The position numbers and the translations under genes are program-made. Source: Ailanthus altissimus (taxonomy: Eukaryota; Streptophyta; Magnoliopsida; Sapindales; Simaroubaceae). From it: a stretch of DNA of 64,000 nucleotides. The stretch is taken from NCBI GenBank assembly GCA_946807835.1, contig OX327712.1, forward strand, positions 15,828,001-15,892,000, in the 5' to 3' direction. This document shows positions 33,780-47,400 of the stretch, in pieces. The first letter of the stretch is position 1; every line of letters begins with the position of its first letter. Under the pieces are notes generated by a model. That model did no database searches. It had not been told where the DNA came from and worked only from the letters and a program-made list of their open reading frames with translations.

Positions 33780-34450
33780 TGGAGTCAGAGAAATTGACTT
33801 TCTGGGAATGCATGTCAAAGATGGAAAATACTTCTTACAGCCCCATGTTGCCTAAGAACTAAGTTTTCAGATGACAATCACTAAAAGAAACATATTCAAC
33901 AAGTCCTTGGAATTGTGAATTTCATGTCTGAGTTCATCTAAGACTTATCCCAATGACTAAACCATTACAACAACTGCTCAAAAAGAACCCTCCAAAATGG
34001 TTAGGGAGACACACCAATGTTGTTAAAGCTCTTAAATAAAAAAGGCATGCTTTTACCACCTTTAAACATTCCATCAAAATGGAAAAAGAATCATCCAAAC
34101 TGACGCTCGTGATCTTTACTAGGAGCAGTTCTTCTAGAAGAAATAGATGGCACTAGAAGAATCTGTGGGTACAAGAGTAATGATTTTAAAGAATTTGAAA
34201 AATACTACCACTCGACATTCAAGGAGATCTTAGCTGTTAAATGGGGCATCAAAAAATTCCTATTCCATTTAATCGGTCATCATTTTTTTTATCAAAATAA
34301 ATATGTTTGGTTTTCCAAGAATGATGGAATTCAAACAAAAAAATTTTCATACAGGCAACTTTTTTGGTGGCAAGAATGGTTCTCAAACTATTCATTTGAG
34401 GTAAAATATCTCAAAGGCACCAACAATATTCTTGCAAATCTTCTCTAAAT
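33780..34450 (+). pseudogene. Pararetrovirus RNase H remnant
   Basis: Broken frames contain an EILAVKWGIKKF block (~34230), FHLIGHH (~34265), WWQEWFSNYSFEVKYLKG (~34370-34410) and NNILANLL before a stop, in line with RNase H at the end of a caulimovirid pol. Confidence 0.65.
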
Positions 34451-34452
34451 TA

Positions 34453-37400
34453 TGTTGAAGATGGTGCTTATGTACTATTTTAATATTTTATAAATATTTA
34501 TTATTTAATATTTATATAATATACATTTCGAATAAAATTGTTAATATTAATTAATAAATAATAAGATACTTGTAACATTTCAGACATTGTATGATCTAAA
34601 AAAATTTAGATCAATGTTAAGAGTTAGCAATGCTAAAAGTTATAAATGCTAAGAGTTAGTAGATTATAAGAGTTAGCGAAATTCAAAAGTTAGAGCTTTG
34701 TCTGAAATAAGATAAAGATCTTAAAATATATTAATAATGACATAGTTGTAAGAAGTTACAAACGACGCTAAAAAATGTTATCATGCAGTCTATTCTAGAA
34801 TACCTCGTTCCTTATCTACTTTACCAATGCGGGTCTATCGGTGAAAGCCTTTTATATAGATCAATGTATATTTATATCTGGATGGTCTAAATGGTTAATC
34901 TTAGTAGACCATAAGCTTAGTTGAAACTTGTATAGGCATATGGGTATTCAGTGAGGACTTAGTACTGAACAGACTTGTGAGAACTTGTAATAGACATCCC
35001 ATAAAGTCGTCAATGGAAGATCTTCTCAAGTTGAGTAGTATTCGTGGTTCTATGACATGAGCACCACAATGAACTTATGAGTGATCCACCATACTTTAGT
35101 AAAACGTAATTTATAGACCTTTCATATGTTAGGATTTATGCTTTCATGCTATCCCATTATGTATAAATATTTAATAATTGTATTTATACAATTATCATTT
35201 CTAATCAAATCTTAATATTATTTATAATAAATATTAAAATGCTTGTAACGTTTCAGACATTGTATGATCTGTAAGAGTTTAGATATGGTCTAAAGGAGTT
35301 TAGATTAGTGCTAAGAGTTAGCAACGCTAATAGTTAAAAGTACTAAAAGTTGGTGGTGCCAAGAATTAGCAGATTAATAGAGTTAGTGAAATCTAAATAG
35401 TTAGAGTCTTGTTTAAAATGGGACAATGACCTGAGAATATATTAATAATGACATAGCAACAAAGAGTTGCAGATGATGCTAAGAAATGTCATTATGCAAG
35501 TATGTTCTCAAACATGATGTTCCTGATCTAATTTCATCGATGCAGGTCTATCAATGGAACCCATTAATATAGATTAGTGTATATCTATATCTAGATGATG
35601 GTCTAGATAGTTAGTCTTAGCAAACTATGAGCTTAGTGGAAGATCATATAGACATACAGGTATTCAGTAAGGACTGAATATTGAACAGACTCATAAAGAC
35701 CTCCAATAGACATCTCATAAAGCTATCAATGAAAGGTCTTCCGAGTTGAGTAGTATATGGTCTTTTGACCTGAGCGCCAAGGTAGGCTTATGAGTGATCA
35801 ACTAAACTTTGGTTCTACACATGTCAGAGACCTTTCATGATCTGACCGTTGTGTGTCGTTGGGTATGTTTTGATGCTCATAGAGTTCGGTTTGCATAGAT
35901 ATGAGATCCATTAGCTCATATGAGCGGGTTGTATATCCTGATGCTCTAAGATTATATTTCAAAAAGTCTTGTGACCACAAGTATAAACCTCAGAAAATAT
36001 ATTCCAAAGGGATAAACAATATCATAAAAGTATTTGTGGATATTGTTTAAGAAAATATAAATCTGGAGATAAGTTGATGGTTGAGCAAATAGAGATTTGA
36101 CGGTGATAATCTATATCTTTGCTCTTCTATGATATAAATGATGGAGAAATTTTACAAATATGCAATAATCTCAACTTGTATGGTCTAATGCGCTGATTTG
36201 TAATATCCATAATGTGTGTGTGGAGCATCATTCACGGACATATAGAGGAGCTCCATATGACAAATCAAGTGTGGATCTAGAGAGTTTCACAATATGAAGT
36301 GTACGCGTTGCGTACTAGGGTAGCGGATTGGATTGAATAATTCGATCCAGTAAATTCCAACAAAATAGAATAATTATTTCGGTATTCCTCGGGATGTGCA
36401 TTTGTTAAGACTTTATTGTTAAATACATCATTGAATTAATTAATAAGAGTTGTTAATCAATAGTATGTTGACAAATGACATAATTTGGTCCATGATTATT
36501 TTACCTTAGTTTTACCATTTAACTTTAGTAATAAAAACTAGTAAGGTAAAAAGTAATTATTCAAATTTATTTTGTATAATTAAATTAGATATTATTATTA
36601 TATTATTAGATAATATTATAATATATGAATCATGGCCATTGTATTTTTAATACAATGAGGGGCCTAGATGTTAGCTATTTATTTACCCATTATAATTAAA
36701 GTAATTATATTTGTTAGGTAAAGATTAATTTAGATAACCATTAATCTAGTGCTTAATTAATTAATCTTAAGTGGGAGACCAACAATAAAAATTGGTGGAA
36801 CACTTGTTTTTGTTTAATCAAAATGTTGAATAACAAAAACAAATTTTGGCTAACACTTGATTTTTGATTCATTCATTTTTGGAAGAGTAAAAATTTGGTT
36901 GAGAGAGGTAAGAGAGAATTTTGTTTTTATTCTTTTCTAGTGTTGAAAATATGTAGAACTTCTCTTCATCTTTTTCTCTCATAAATGATTCAAAATGAAT
37001 AAAAGAAAATAGAGAAAGAGATAAATAAGTTTTAGACAAGAGTTGTGTAAAATTAATTATCCTATAGGAATTATTTTCATCATTTAAACAAGAGTTGTAT
37101 GTAAATGTTTACCATCTCCATTTTAAGAATCAAATAATTGTATTCAAAGAGTTTGAATACAAGTTGTTGGAAATTCTAAACCTAAACTACCATTCTAGCT
37201 CCATAATCCCACCAAACCATTATGGACTAGAATTGTTCAATAATACACATTAAGGTGAGCTCTTCAATTAAATTGTTGAAGGACTTGAAGATTTTGTAAA
37301 ACTACATTCATTAGATAAGTGTTCTTTACATTTTAATTTTATGTACACAATTATTCATCATGTATAAGTTGTTGTATAATAGTTATATTTGAGCATATAT

Positions 37401-38786
37401 ATGATATATGTGGTTAAATTTGTTAAATTGGATATATTTTTTAACATGCTTCTGTTGCGTGTAGTAATTTTTGAAATTAAGTATACACTCGTATGTCAAA
37501 CATTCTATTTTCAACATCATAGTCTAACCATTGAGTGTTATTGGGTATGGGCCGATGCTCATAAGTTCGGTGTGTGTAGATATAGGAATTGTCAGCTTAT
37601 ATGGCTGAGTTGTATATCTTAGTGCTCAGAGATTGTATTTTAGAAAGTCTTATAGTCACAAGTATAAACATTGAAAAAGAGTTTTTCATAAAGTTAAACA
37701 ATATTTCAAGGGAGTTTGTGAATATTGTTTACAGAAATACAAATTTGAAGATAATTTCACGGTTGAGCATATAGAGATTTAACAGTGATGATCTATATCT
37801 CTGCTCTTCTAAAGATATAGGTGATGAAGGATTATATGAATATGGTTGACCTTAACTTGTATGATTCAATGCACCATTTTGTAATATCTGTAACGTGTAT
37901 AAGCGGCATTATTCACGAACTTATGGAAGTATTTCATAAGACAAACGGGTGTGAACCTAAATAGTCTCACAATATGAAGTGTACTTATTGAGCACTAGGT
38001 TAGTAGTACAGATCGATCCAGGAAGGTTTTAAAAAGCAGGGTACATTTTAAGACTTATTTGAGAAGTGGAAAATATAGTTTGTAAATATTGCAAACAAGT
38101 CCCTATTACATGGAAAAGTAGATTGCATGCATGAGATCCATACATGGTAATTTGTGTAACAAATGACAACATACATGAAGTTGCATGTGACAAATTTCAT
38201 CCATGCAAAGTGTTTGCATGGATAACATAAGAGACATTTATCACTCATGCATTAGTTTACATGGTCAAACATGCCCACATGTTAAACATATGTACAATTG
38301 GACGTGTTAAGCCATTAAAACAAATGAAAACAGTTTCATTGGTAGAGAATTCAATTGTTGAATGCAAAATTCGTGCAAAACATTTCAGAGAAAATGATAA
38401 CTTTAAGAAAGTTGTATTTTGATCCCTAAACTCAATCTTTAAGCATTCATGCATGAACTAGTTCAAGTGTTGAACTAAGTTTAATTCGTGCATAAAATAT
38501 ACATCAAAGGCTACTATTCTAACTAATCTAATCTCACTAAATGTTGGAGTCTAGAATTATTTAAGGGAGGACTTCATTGTAAGCTCAAAGGCCTTAATGG
38601 TCAAGAATCTTCACTAAATTGTCTATGAATGCATGTTTTTAATTCTTGTACTTTTTTTTAATGAAGTTGTAATATGTATATGTTGATTATATTATTTTAT
38701 TTCACTGCGTAATATATGTTGAGCATGTATTTTAAAATTTTTAACATGTACACAATTGTATTCATACCCCACTTAATGCACTAACA
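34453..38786 (+). mobile_element. Solo LTR, family X, copy 3 (outer), split by copy 2
   Basis: 34453-35126 and 37522-38786 together align with copies 1 and 2. The first part begins TGTTGAAG, then CTTGTAACATTTCAGACATTG and GAGTTAGCAATGCTAA. The second part continues exactly where the first was interrupted. The right end (CTAACA at 38786) is tentative, because the tail is diverged and no matching target duplication was found (left flank AATTA, right flank ATAAC). Part of it (38100-38470) is rich in CATG. Confidence 0.7.
35127..37516 (+). mobile_element. Solo LTR, family X, copy 2 (inner)
   Basis: A 2390 bp sequence, TGTTAGG to TTTTCAACA, with TCATA on both sides (35122-35126 and 37517-37521). 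Joining the flanks restores a stretch that aligns with this copy's own 35825-35860, so it inserted into a relative. No coding capacity is seen. Confidence 0.9.
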
Positions 38787-40309
38787 ATAACATGTGTCTT
38801 TAAAGCTTATTGTAATTTATGTGTTAATATATGACATATTAGTCTTTGCCCTTTAGTGTCTACTAATTTGCCTTTTTTTTAATAAATAGAAGGTGCTTTG
38901 TATGTTTGAGGTCAGAGAAAGTTGAAGAATAAAATTAGTGTGTTTTTATTAACTTTTTTTTTATTTTCTAAATCTATTCTTTAATCTCTAAAGTTTGCTA
39001 CGATAGATTATACATATGTGAACTTGAGCTTCAAAGTTAAGGCATAGACTTTGAAAAGTATGCTATGTGGTTGCTTGTCTAAGGATCCTCCACATCGAAA
39101 ATCTGAGTTTATGATACTATTTCGATTAACGATCAGTATTTTAATAAAGGTTATGACTCCCAGGGACAGCTAAGACAATAAAAATTGAGTCGAGAATACC
39201 TTTAGAATGCTATTCAACGACCATTATGGTATTAGAGTTAGGTTTGTTATAAACTGATTTCTATTGGTATATAGATGTGAATACCATAGAAGTAAGTCTA
39301 AAGAAGATTCCAAATAGATACTAGTCTAATTCACACTTGTAGTTTAACAAATCACGTATTATAAATATCATTTTATAAAAAACTTGACTTTGATACTATG
39401 ATGGTCGTTGATCAAATTTTATAGCTTGGTTGTATTCTTTAACCTTGATCTTTAAAGGAGACACAAGGTTGCAAATTGTAGAGGTGAAAGAATGTTTAGG
39501 CTTTAAATAACCTTAGATTCATAATGGGCAACCCAAGAAGGTTTTTTTTTTTTTTTTTAATCTTAAAAAAGATATGTGATTTCATAAATGTGGTCTAATT
39601 TAGAGGTAATTGAGGTTTGAAGTAAAGGAGAAGTGGTAAGTATTTAAAGAGAAGATTGTAATTTTAATAAACGGATTTGCATATCCGAAGACTTGCAGGT
39701 ATCCCTCTTGTGCCACACCACCATTTGCCCTTCAATTGCTCACCACTTTGCTTGCGACAATTTGGCCTAAATCTAACCCACCAATAATTTTTTTTTGTTA
39801 TAATTAATAACTATGTTTTTTTTACAAAAATTTATAATGACAATGCTATTTAGTCAAAATTAATTGTAAATTTAGTTTAATATATATTGATTTATAATGT
39901 ATACCGATCTATAATGTAACTATTTGTAATTTACAAATTTAATTGATATATTTTTTTGTTTTATACTAGTTTATAATAAATAATTTGTTGGGAATTAGTT
40001 AAAATAATTTATTCATTTAGTTATTTAATGGTTTAATAATATGCTTAATCATGTTAGTTATATTGAATTATATAGTTGAACTATGATATTGGATGAATTA
40101 ATGATTTCTAAATATTTATTTATAATATAATTACTTATAATGTATTGATTTAATAGATAAATGAATTATTTTGGAGGGAATTAAAATTTGAAAATTATTA
40201 TTTTTGCCAATTATTTTCCTATTAATGTTTTTTGAAAAAAAATTTCTGCCTAAAATTGGCACAAACTTCAAATCTTTGTTGGTTGATATATTTTTCATGG
40301 CTATAAAAA
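38787..40309. other. Intergenic DNA, origin unclear
   Basis: A T-run followed by AATAAATAGAAGGTGCTTTG (38872-38900) looks like a promoter core, and a ~700 bp non-coding stretch follows. It might be the non-coding region of the pararetrovirus beyond the LTR insertion, but this is not shown. From 39780 it is simple AT-rich DNA. Confidence 0.35.
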
Positions 40310-40317
40310 GTTGTTAG

Positions 40318-41100
40318 CTAGAGATGGCAATAGGGCTGGGGGAGGTAGAGAGGTTTTTTTCATACTTGTTTCTATTTTTTTATTTTAGGCCCATTTTTTA
40401 CCCTATTCTTTAAAATAATTAACGGGGTGAAAATGAAGAATTCTCATGTAAGAATTATCTTTTTCATCCCATCCCCATTTCCATCTCCATCTTAATTTGA
40501 ATTTCTTATTTTTTATTTATTAATATTAAAAATTAATTTATATTTACAAATTTTATTATGATTAAAAGATAAAGTATCAAACTAATAAATTAAAATAACA
40601 TAAACATATCTTTTAATAATGTGAAAAGTAATTAATAAACAAATTTTTTAAATAAATAACAAATAAAACAAAAAATAGAAAAAAATAAGAATTTAAATAA
40701 TCTAGTGTCTAGTATTATTGATTTTTTTTATTAATTATCTCATATTTTCGTTAAAATTAATGGTCTTAACTTAAAAATAAAAGTTTTTTGTCGTTTATAA
40801 TAAAATAAATAAATTTTATGAATTTTTTATTATATATTTTTATTTTTATTAATAAAAATATATTATAAAGCATGTCCTAATTAACTCTAAATTATATAAT
40901 AAAAAATTGATAAATTATTTAATATATGAATATATACTAAAAAATTATATTTAATATATTCATAAAAAAAAAAAACGGGGATGAAATTAATAATTTGAAG
41001 AATAATTTATTCCCATATCCCACATTATTTTTACAAAAATCACCCTATTTTTATCCCATTAAGGGTGGGCTTCATTTTTGCGGGGCATTTTGTCATTTAT
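40318..41100. mobile_element. Non-autonomous hAT-type element
   Basis: 783 bp flanked by a perfect 8-bp duplication GTTGTTAG (40310-40317 and 41101-41108), the hAT hallmark. The left end has CTAGAGATGGCAATAGGG and the right end is a degenerate inverted form (GGGGCATTTTGTCATTTAT). The interior is AT-rich with CCCCATCCC/GGGG-type segments near the ends and no transposase. Confidence 0.8.
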
Positions 41101-41381
41101 GTTGTTAGTCAATATAAGGTTATTTTTGTATTTTCATTAGATTCGGTTATTTTTATAGATGGTTAGTGAAAAGGGGTGGTTTATGCCAGATTTTAAATTA
41201 TTTTGATTCTAGATGCCAAATTGCTAAAAATGGGGGAGGCAATTGAAAATCCCTCGAGGCCGAACCCAATTCTCTTAACCAGTTTAATGACCTCAAGCTC
41301 ACATAACCTTAACCGCATCGGATGTCTCGTGTCTCATTGGATATTTTCTCGTCTTCTTCTTCGCTGTCACTACAGTTTCTT

Positions 41382-41390
41382 AAACCCTAA
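41382..41390 (+). promoter_or_regulatory. Telo-box in BRF1 leader
   Basis: AAACCCTAA, about 100 bp upstream of the BRF1 start codon. Telo-boxes near transcription starts are common in plant genes for translation and ribosome-linked functions. Confidence 0.5.
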
Positions 41391-41487
41391 ACTCACTCTT
41401 AACCCTTCCTCTCACGCAAACTGAATTTTTTTTTAAAATTTTTCTGGGTTTTGTGGATTTGAAGAAGTTAATTTGTGAGAGAAAAGA

Positions 41488-44400
41488 ATGGTGTGGTGCA
41501 GTAGCTGCGCAAGACATGTTAGTGGTCACCGCCCTTATGATTCTCAACTGTAAGTACTTTGATTATGTGGTTCAATTCTGTTGATTTTTTAATCTTATTT
41601 ATTTATATTTACTTCACTCTTGTTTTTTTTTTTTTCTGTGTTTCTGCGGTTGAATTTGAAGATGTTGTGACCGGTGTGGTAAGGTGTTAGAAGATCACAA
41701 TTTTTCGAATGAACCCACTTTTGTTAAAAATGCTGCTGGCCAGGTATCATATTTCTTGTACCTTAAGGAATCAAGTGTCTAGAAACAAGGGAATGACAAT
41801 GACGTGTACTTCGTGCAAATACAACTAGAAATAGGCGGAGAGGATCTAGAATAATTTGCCTTTTAGAGTTGAAATTTACAGATTCAAACAATTAGACTCA
41901 CTTATTTGAGGAAGCTAGTTATGTGGTGGCAAAGTGGTATCTCCGTTCAATGGTATTTTAGTTATCAATACTAAAATATACTCTGGATATAGAAATAGAA
42001 ATTATGTAATGATGCTAAATGAGTCTCACATCACCAAGTGGACTTATAAGTACTCAACACCCTTCCCTTACAAGTTGTCTTTAATGGTGAGATCTACCTA
42101 TGGGGGTTCATACCAATTTTAGCGATTCTAATTGAGTCCCAAATTGTGAAGTTAGTGCTTGGCATGTGAGCTCATAAGCATTTGGGAACCTCTCCTTAGA
42201 AATTGATTTTGAAGGTGAGTAGTGAGTTCTGTCAAATGTGTTTGTGACAAATTAGGATCAATGTTAGGCTAATATTGCTTCATATTATGTAGAATCAGTC
42301 AGCTGATGCAAAATTTGAGGTAGATAAGAGGATGAATGAGAATTCTGCATTCAGTCGTGCTTCTGATACCGTGCTAGATAGTGGTAGATTTTTTTATTTG
42401 CAGATTCTATACTCTTGTTTACCACACAATATGTTGATCTTTTAAGAAATTAAAGATCGAACATTTAAATTATAAGATTAAAGAAGGTAAATTTATCTGG
42501 AGAAAATCTACTAGAGTACAGTATCAGAAGTAGGACTAGTAGAACCCTCATTCATCCTCTCATCCGCTTTAGACTTCATATCCATAGACTGATTCTGCAT
42601 AACACAAAGCAATCAACTTCAGATTCAAAGCATATTTTCTTAAAAATGTATGAGAACCAAAAAACGTTGGATGGAACTTTGCCATAACTAGCTTTCCCCA
42701 GAGTAAGCAAGCTTGATTGCTCAAATCTCTAAATGTTAGCCCTGAAAGGCGAATTCCAGATCTGCTGTTAACTTTTATAAAGTTATAACTTTGTTCTTGT
42801 AAGAGTTCAATTGGGGAACTTTGTCCTCTCTACTTGTGTTGAGAGGAACATTTGTACTTGCACGAAGGTCAACATCATTCACCTGTTTCTGAGCAAGTAG
42901 TATTGTAGAAAAGGGTATTTAAGTGGAAAGTTTGTAAATATTTCAGTTTATATGCTTTGGTGAATGTATTAATCCCTCACCTTTCTTTTTTTGGTTGTTG
43001 AAGAGGGAATCATTTATATTCTTTGATTTTTGTTGTTCTTCTCTCATTTTGCTCTCCTAATTTATGGCCCATAGTGTTCATTGGTTGACATTCATTTGTA
43101 GAGCCAATTGTCTGGAAACTTTGTGAGGACTATTCAAAGTGAATATGGAGCTTCAAGAGAACGGTTAATGGAGAAAGGTCTACTTGTTTAGTGTGCTTGA
43201 ATTATTCTTTGTATCTTCGAGTATTGGTTGTGTTTTGATGTTCATTTCTTCTGGTATTGTAGCTTTTGATGATATGAGACAAGTGAAGACGGCATTAGGT
43301 ATTGGTGAAAGTGATGAGATAGTTCACATAGCTAAACGCTTTTATGGAGTATGTTTCGTTGTCATAACTAATTTTATCGTTATTAGTTGTGCATTTCTAT
43401 AATCAATTTCTCTAATCTTTGAATCTCCCTCGTGAAGATTGCTGTTGCCCGTAATTTTACCAAGGGGCGTAGAACTGAGCAAGTACAGGCTTCTTGTCTA
43501 TACCTTGCTTGTCGGTATGAACTTCTTTCTGTTATATTGGCACTATGGTTTGTAGACATGGACATGGTTTTCTCTAGTGTCACCACTGATATAATGTCAG
43601 TCCAAATCGAGGAATGAGGATGCAGCTATCAATTTGCGCACACACAATAATGAAATAAAAATTAGCATCTTGGAGGTAAAATTATGGAATTTTTTTAACA
43701 AATGGATGTTTGGCATTTTAGGATAAGAATTTTTGTGATAGAAGGACATGCTCGTGAATTATGTAGAGAAAGACAACAAGAAAGACATAAAAATAAAAAA
43801 AAATCTTTAAAGCTGTAACTTCAATTGGTATATATTTATCTGAATAAAGAGAAGCTTTAAACTGAAATCCCTGAAAATAATTGATTTAATCCTTTGATCA
43901 ATTAAAGTCTAGCCATATCTAAATCTCTAGTTAGTAAAACCATGCCAGCAAACTGCTATAGTTCATAATTGATGAAAGACATAATACTGTAACTTGGGCA
44001 ATGTTGAGTAGGATAGTTGAAAAAGGGATGCAAAATGCGTATAGACATTTTCTTTCTTGATTTAAACTCTCACAATTTTGTGTTTTAAGATGACCTCAAA
44101 TACACTACCTTAACTAAATTCTTACATGCTTATGCTCTTGAAAAAACCAATCATGGGTTTGAATAATTGTGTGGTAGGATTCTTCTTCATCCCAAGTTGC
44201 ACTGCAATTAATTTTGGTAACCTAGGTTTCTCATTTCTAAATTTGGCAATATCATATATCAAATTTGGATCTACTTTTTCTCTTTTGCAGGCAAAAGAAT
44301 AAGCCATTTCTTCTTATTGATTTTTCTAATTTCTTAAATATAAATGTGTAAGGAAGCTTTTCTCTCTTTCTCTTTCTATTAATACTTTTCAATAATATAA

Positions 44401-47400
44401 TGATGTTTTTAGTATTGATCTACTTCTCAGAGTGTGCAATCATGAGTTATTATTTCTTTTGTATAAATTTGCAGTTATGAGCTAGGTGCAGTGTATTTGC
44501 AGCTTTGCCAAGTGCTATACCTTGCCGATGAATCCAATGTTCTAAAACAAGTGGATCCTTCAATCTTTTTGCATAAATTTACTGACCGTACGTTTATCTT
44601 ATTAGACATTGATTGGTTCTATGTAAATTTAGTTGGAACTAGTTGGTCATGATATTTGTCTCTGTGGCTAAGGATTTTGTTGCAATGCTGTTTAGGACAT
44701 TTGCCTCTTATCTCGAAGCTCTTGTTTTCACATTATCATCATTTCCCATGTTTATATTCTAATCTTAAGACATTTTATGTCATTTTATGAGAATTTAGCA
44801 TTTAATTCATTTTGATTTGATGATAAAAAATATAAAATGAAAAGGTTGTATATGCACTCTGATTCTTTGATCTTAGTTTAAATGGGCCGAATTTGCAATA
44901 TTTTATATATACTTTGCATTTAACTATGGACATGTTTCCCAATATGCTTTGCAGGTTTATTACCGGGAGGTAATAAGAAGGTTTGTGATACTGCACGGGA
45001 CATCCTAGCTAGCATGAAACGGGATTGGATAACGGTTTGATATGATTTTCCAGTACTTTGATGCAGTTTGGGTATTTTGCTTAGTTGGTAATTCTCAAAA
45101 GTTTAAGTGTGACTAATTTTAATTTACAGACGGGGAGAAAGCCTAGTGGATTATGTGGTGCTGCACTGTACATATCTGCGCTTACACATGGTCTCAAGTT
45201 TTCCAAGTCAGATATTGTAAGTCAAGCTTATAGTCCATGTTGCTACTCTGTGGTCTGGTTGATGCTGTATAAGATTAACTGCTATATATATTCCCTTTTT
45301 TCTCTTTTTTGGGGGGCTGAAAGGGTATGCTTGTGTTATCGGTTGTTAGTAGAATTCTCTGATGTAGGATACACACGATAGCCATATGTGTTTCTATTTT
45401 TGCCTATTTGGGAAAACAAACATGGTGTCAAATCCATTAGCTAGTATTGGAAAGCATACAAATATTAGCTACATGCTTTATGTATTTTAATCGGAATACT
45501 TGGTAATTCATTCTAGTTTCTCCTTCAGATAACCATGTAGTTCCATTTGCTTCATACTGTATCTTCATGATGTTCTAAGATATACAAAGTTGAACATTTT
45601 TATAAGTTCTTTTTTGCATGCCTAAGTTTCTGTTATGGGAATGCTCTTGTTCCAAATTTCCTTTCTTCTGCTTCTCTCATCCATTCTATTGTTCTTCAAC
45701 TTACTTTGTTCAGTGTATGGATACACCAATGTTTGACGTTTAAATCTTTTATACAATTCTACTTGATGCATGTTATAAATTTTCATCAGGTAAAGATTGT
45801 GCATATATGTGAAGCAACATTGGTGAAGCGGTTGATTGAATTTGAGAATACAGACTCTGGAAGCTTAACGGTATGTTTGCTGCAAAATGCCTTCTCATAA
45901 AGCTGAGCTATCCTTTACATCTGCAATGCTTTAGGAAATTCATGGTTGCTTAAGGTTTCAAATCTAGTGATGATCCTTGGTTTTCTTCTCATATTATGAT
46001 GCATCCATGGAGTAAGGGACTGTTTTGTTTTCTAAATTTTAGCAAGTTGGTTGTTCTATTTTCTCCCTTCTGATGAAGGCAAAACTTGCATATATATTCA
46101 TTGTTAGTTAAAGAGTGAGCCAACTGAAGTTGGATCACTAATTTAGGAGTTATGGTTAAGTTTTCTATGCTTGGGCAGAACTGTAATTTTAGCAATTCCC
46201 GCATTTAGGGCTATAGTTGTAATTTTTTCAAGTCTGAGTTTAGTTATTTGGTCTGTAGTTAGTTTTTAATTGAAATCGCAAGGGCTTTGTTGAATCTGTG
46301 ACCTTGGTTTCAAACATGTAGGTCAAAGTTGAAGCCCCTTTGGGTTACATATGTGAGTTATTACACAAGTTTCTTAACTATCAAGATTGTAGGTCCTGCA
46401 ATACCTCCATAGTTCAACTCTGGTTCTCACACCCCAAGGATATCTTTTTCCTTAAAGAAGAAAAAAAAAGAAAGAAAGAAAGAAAAGATGGTTGTCAGTT
46501 GAAGCAAGTTGCCTAAGGTTTTCTCTGCTTTTATTATCTGAGTTTATAGCTTAATCTAGCTGAATTTCTGTAAATTTAGCTTATTTAATAAACTTGGTTT
46601 ACCTCTCATAGACTTGGCCAACTCTAGAAAAGCTAGCCTGCTTGCAGCTAATCTAGACAAAGTCTCGACTTCAGACCCTATCTCTGATTCACAAACTTTT
46701 ACCCATATTCTAAATGAACCAGGGTCCTTTCTAGATGAAAGCATAACCTGTGATAAAAATACTAGAAAGTAGAAAATATAATTCTTTTTCATGTCTTGCA
46801 ATATGGTTACAAGAAAATATATAGACTAACAGCATACCAAAAAGGGAAACTGTACAATAAGTGACCTAAATAAGGTAGGAAACAATCTCTATTTAAAATG
46901 GAAAAAATTATTCCAGATTTATTTGTAACATGTCAGACAGTATTAGGAGAATAAATCACAAGAAAAAATGTTGATTTCTCCACAACCCCAATCCCCAATT
47001 ACACTGCTGGTGCCAGAAAGTGCAGTGATGCACATGGTAAAACTACTAGTATTGTTGTTTGTATTCCAGTGACTGCTATTTTGTATTTTGGATGTCAAAA
47101 TTTGTGTTTAACTCATGATGTGTATTTTTGCTTGATTTGAATGTGTAGTTAAGATCTGCCATAGGTATCAATCTAGAAAATCAATTTTGTGATGCATTAA
47201 ATTGCCCAGGAAATGTAGAAATCTAAACTGTTATTTCTTTTAACCTTTTTGACTTAATGCCATATTAGGCTATTTTAACTAAGGTTGGGTTTGATAAATA
47301 TAAGACTGATGTTACTGGTGTCCTTGTCATCTGCTTTTATAGTTCCTTTTCTTCTTAATTCGTTATCTTTTCTTTATACCTTGACTTGATTAATCATGCG

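Larger units (their letters stand above)
31690..34450 (+). mobile_element. Endogenous caulimovirid (pararetrovirus) fragment, decayed
   Basis: About 2.8 kb on the plus strand carrying, in order, a movement-protein-like domain, a zinc-knuckle remnant, an aspartic-protease-like stretch, reverse transcriptase and RNase H. The combination of a movement-like domain with this pol order fits Caulimoviridae integrated in plant genomes (Florendovirus or petuvirus type) rather than Ty3/gypsy. Many stops and frameshifts and an altered RT active site show it is a dead relic. A family X LTR begins right after it at 34453. Confidence 0.65.

Noticed and set aside
31731..34450. Ty3/gypsy retrotransposon instead of pararetrovirus
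   Set aside because: The movement-like domain ahead of the pol order and the form of the RNase H blocks favour Caulimoviridae; the alternative is kept as the main risk.
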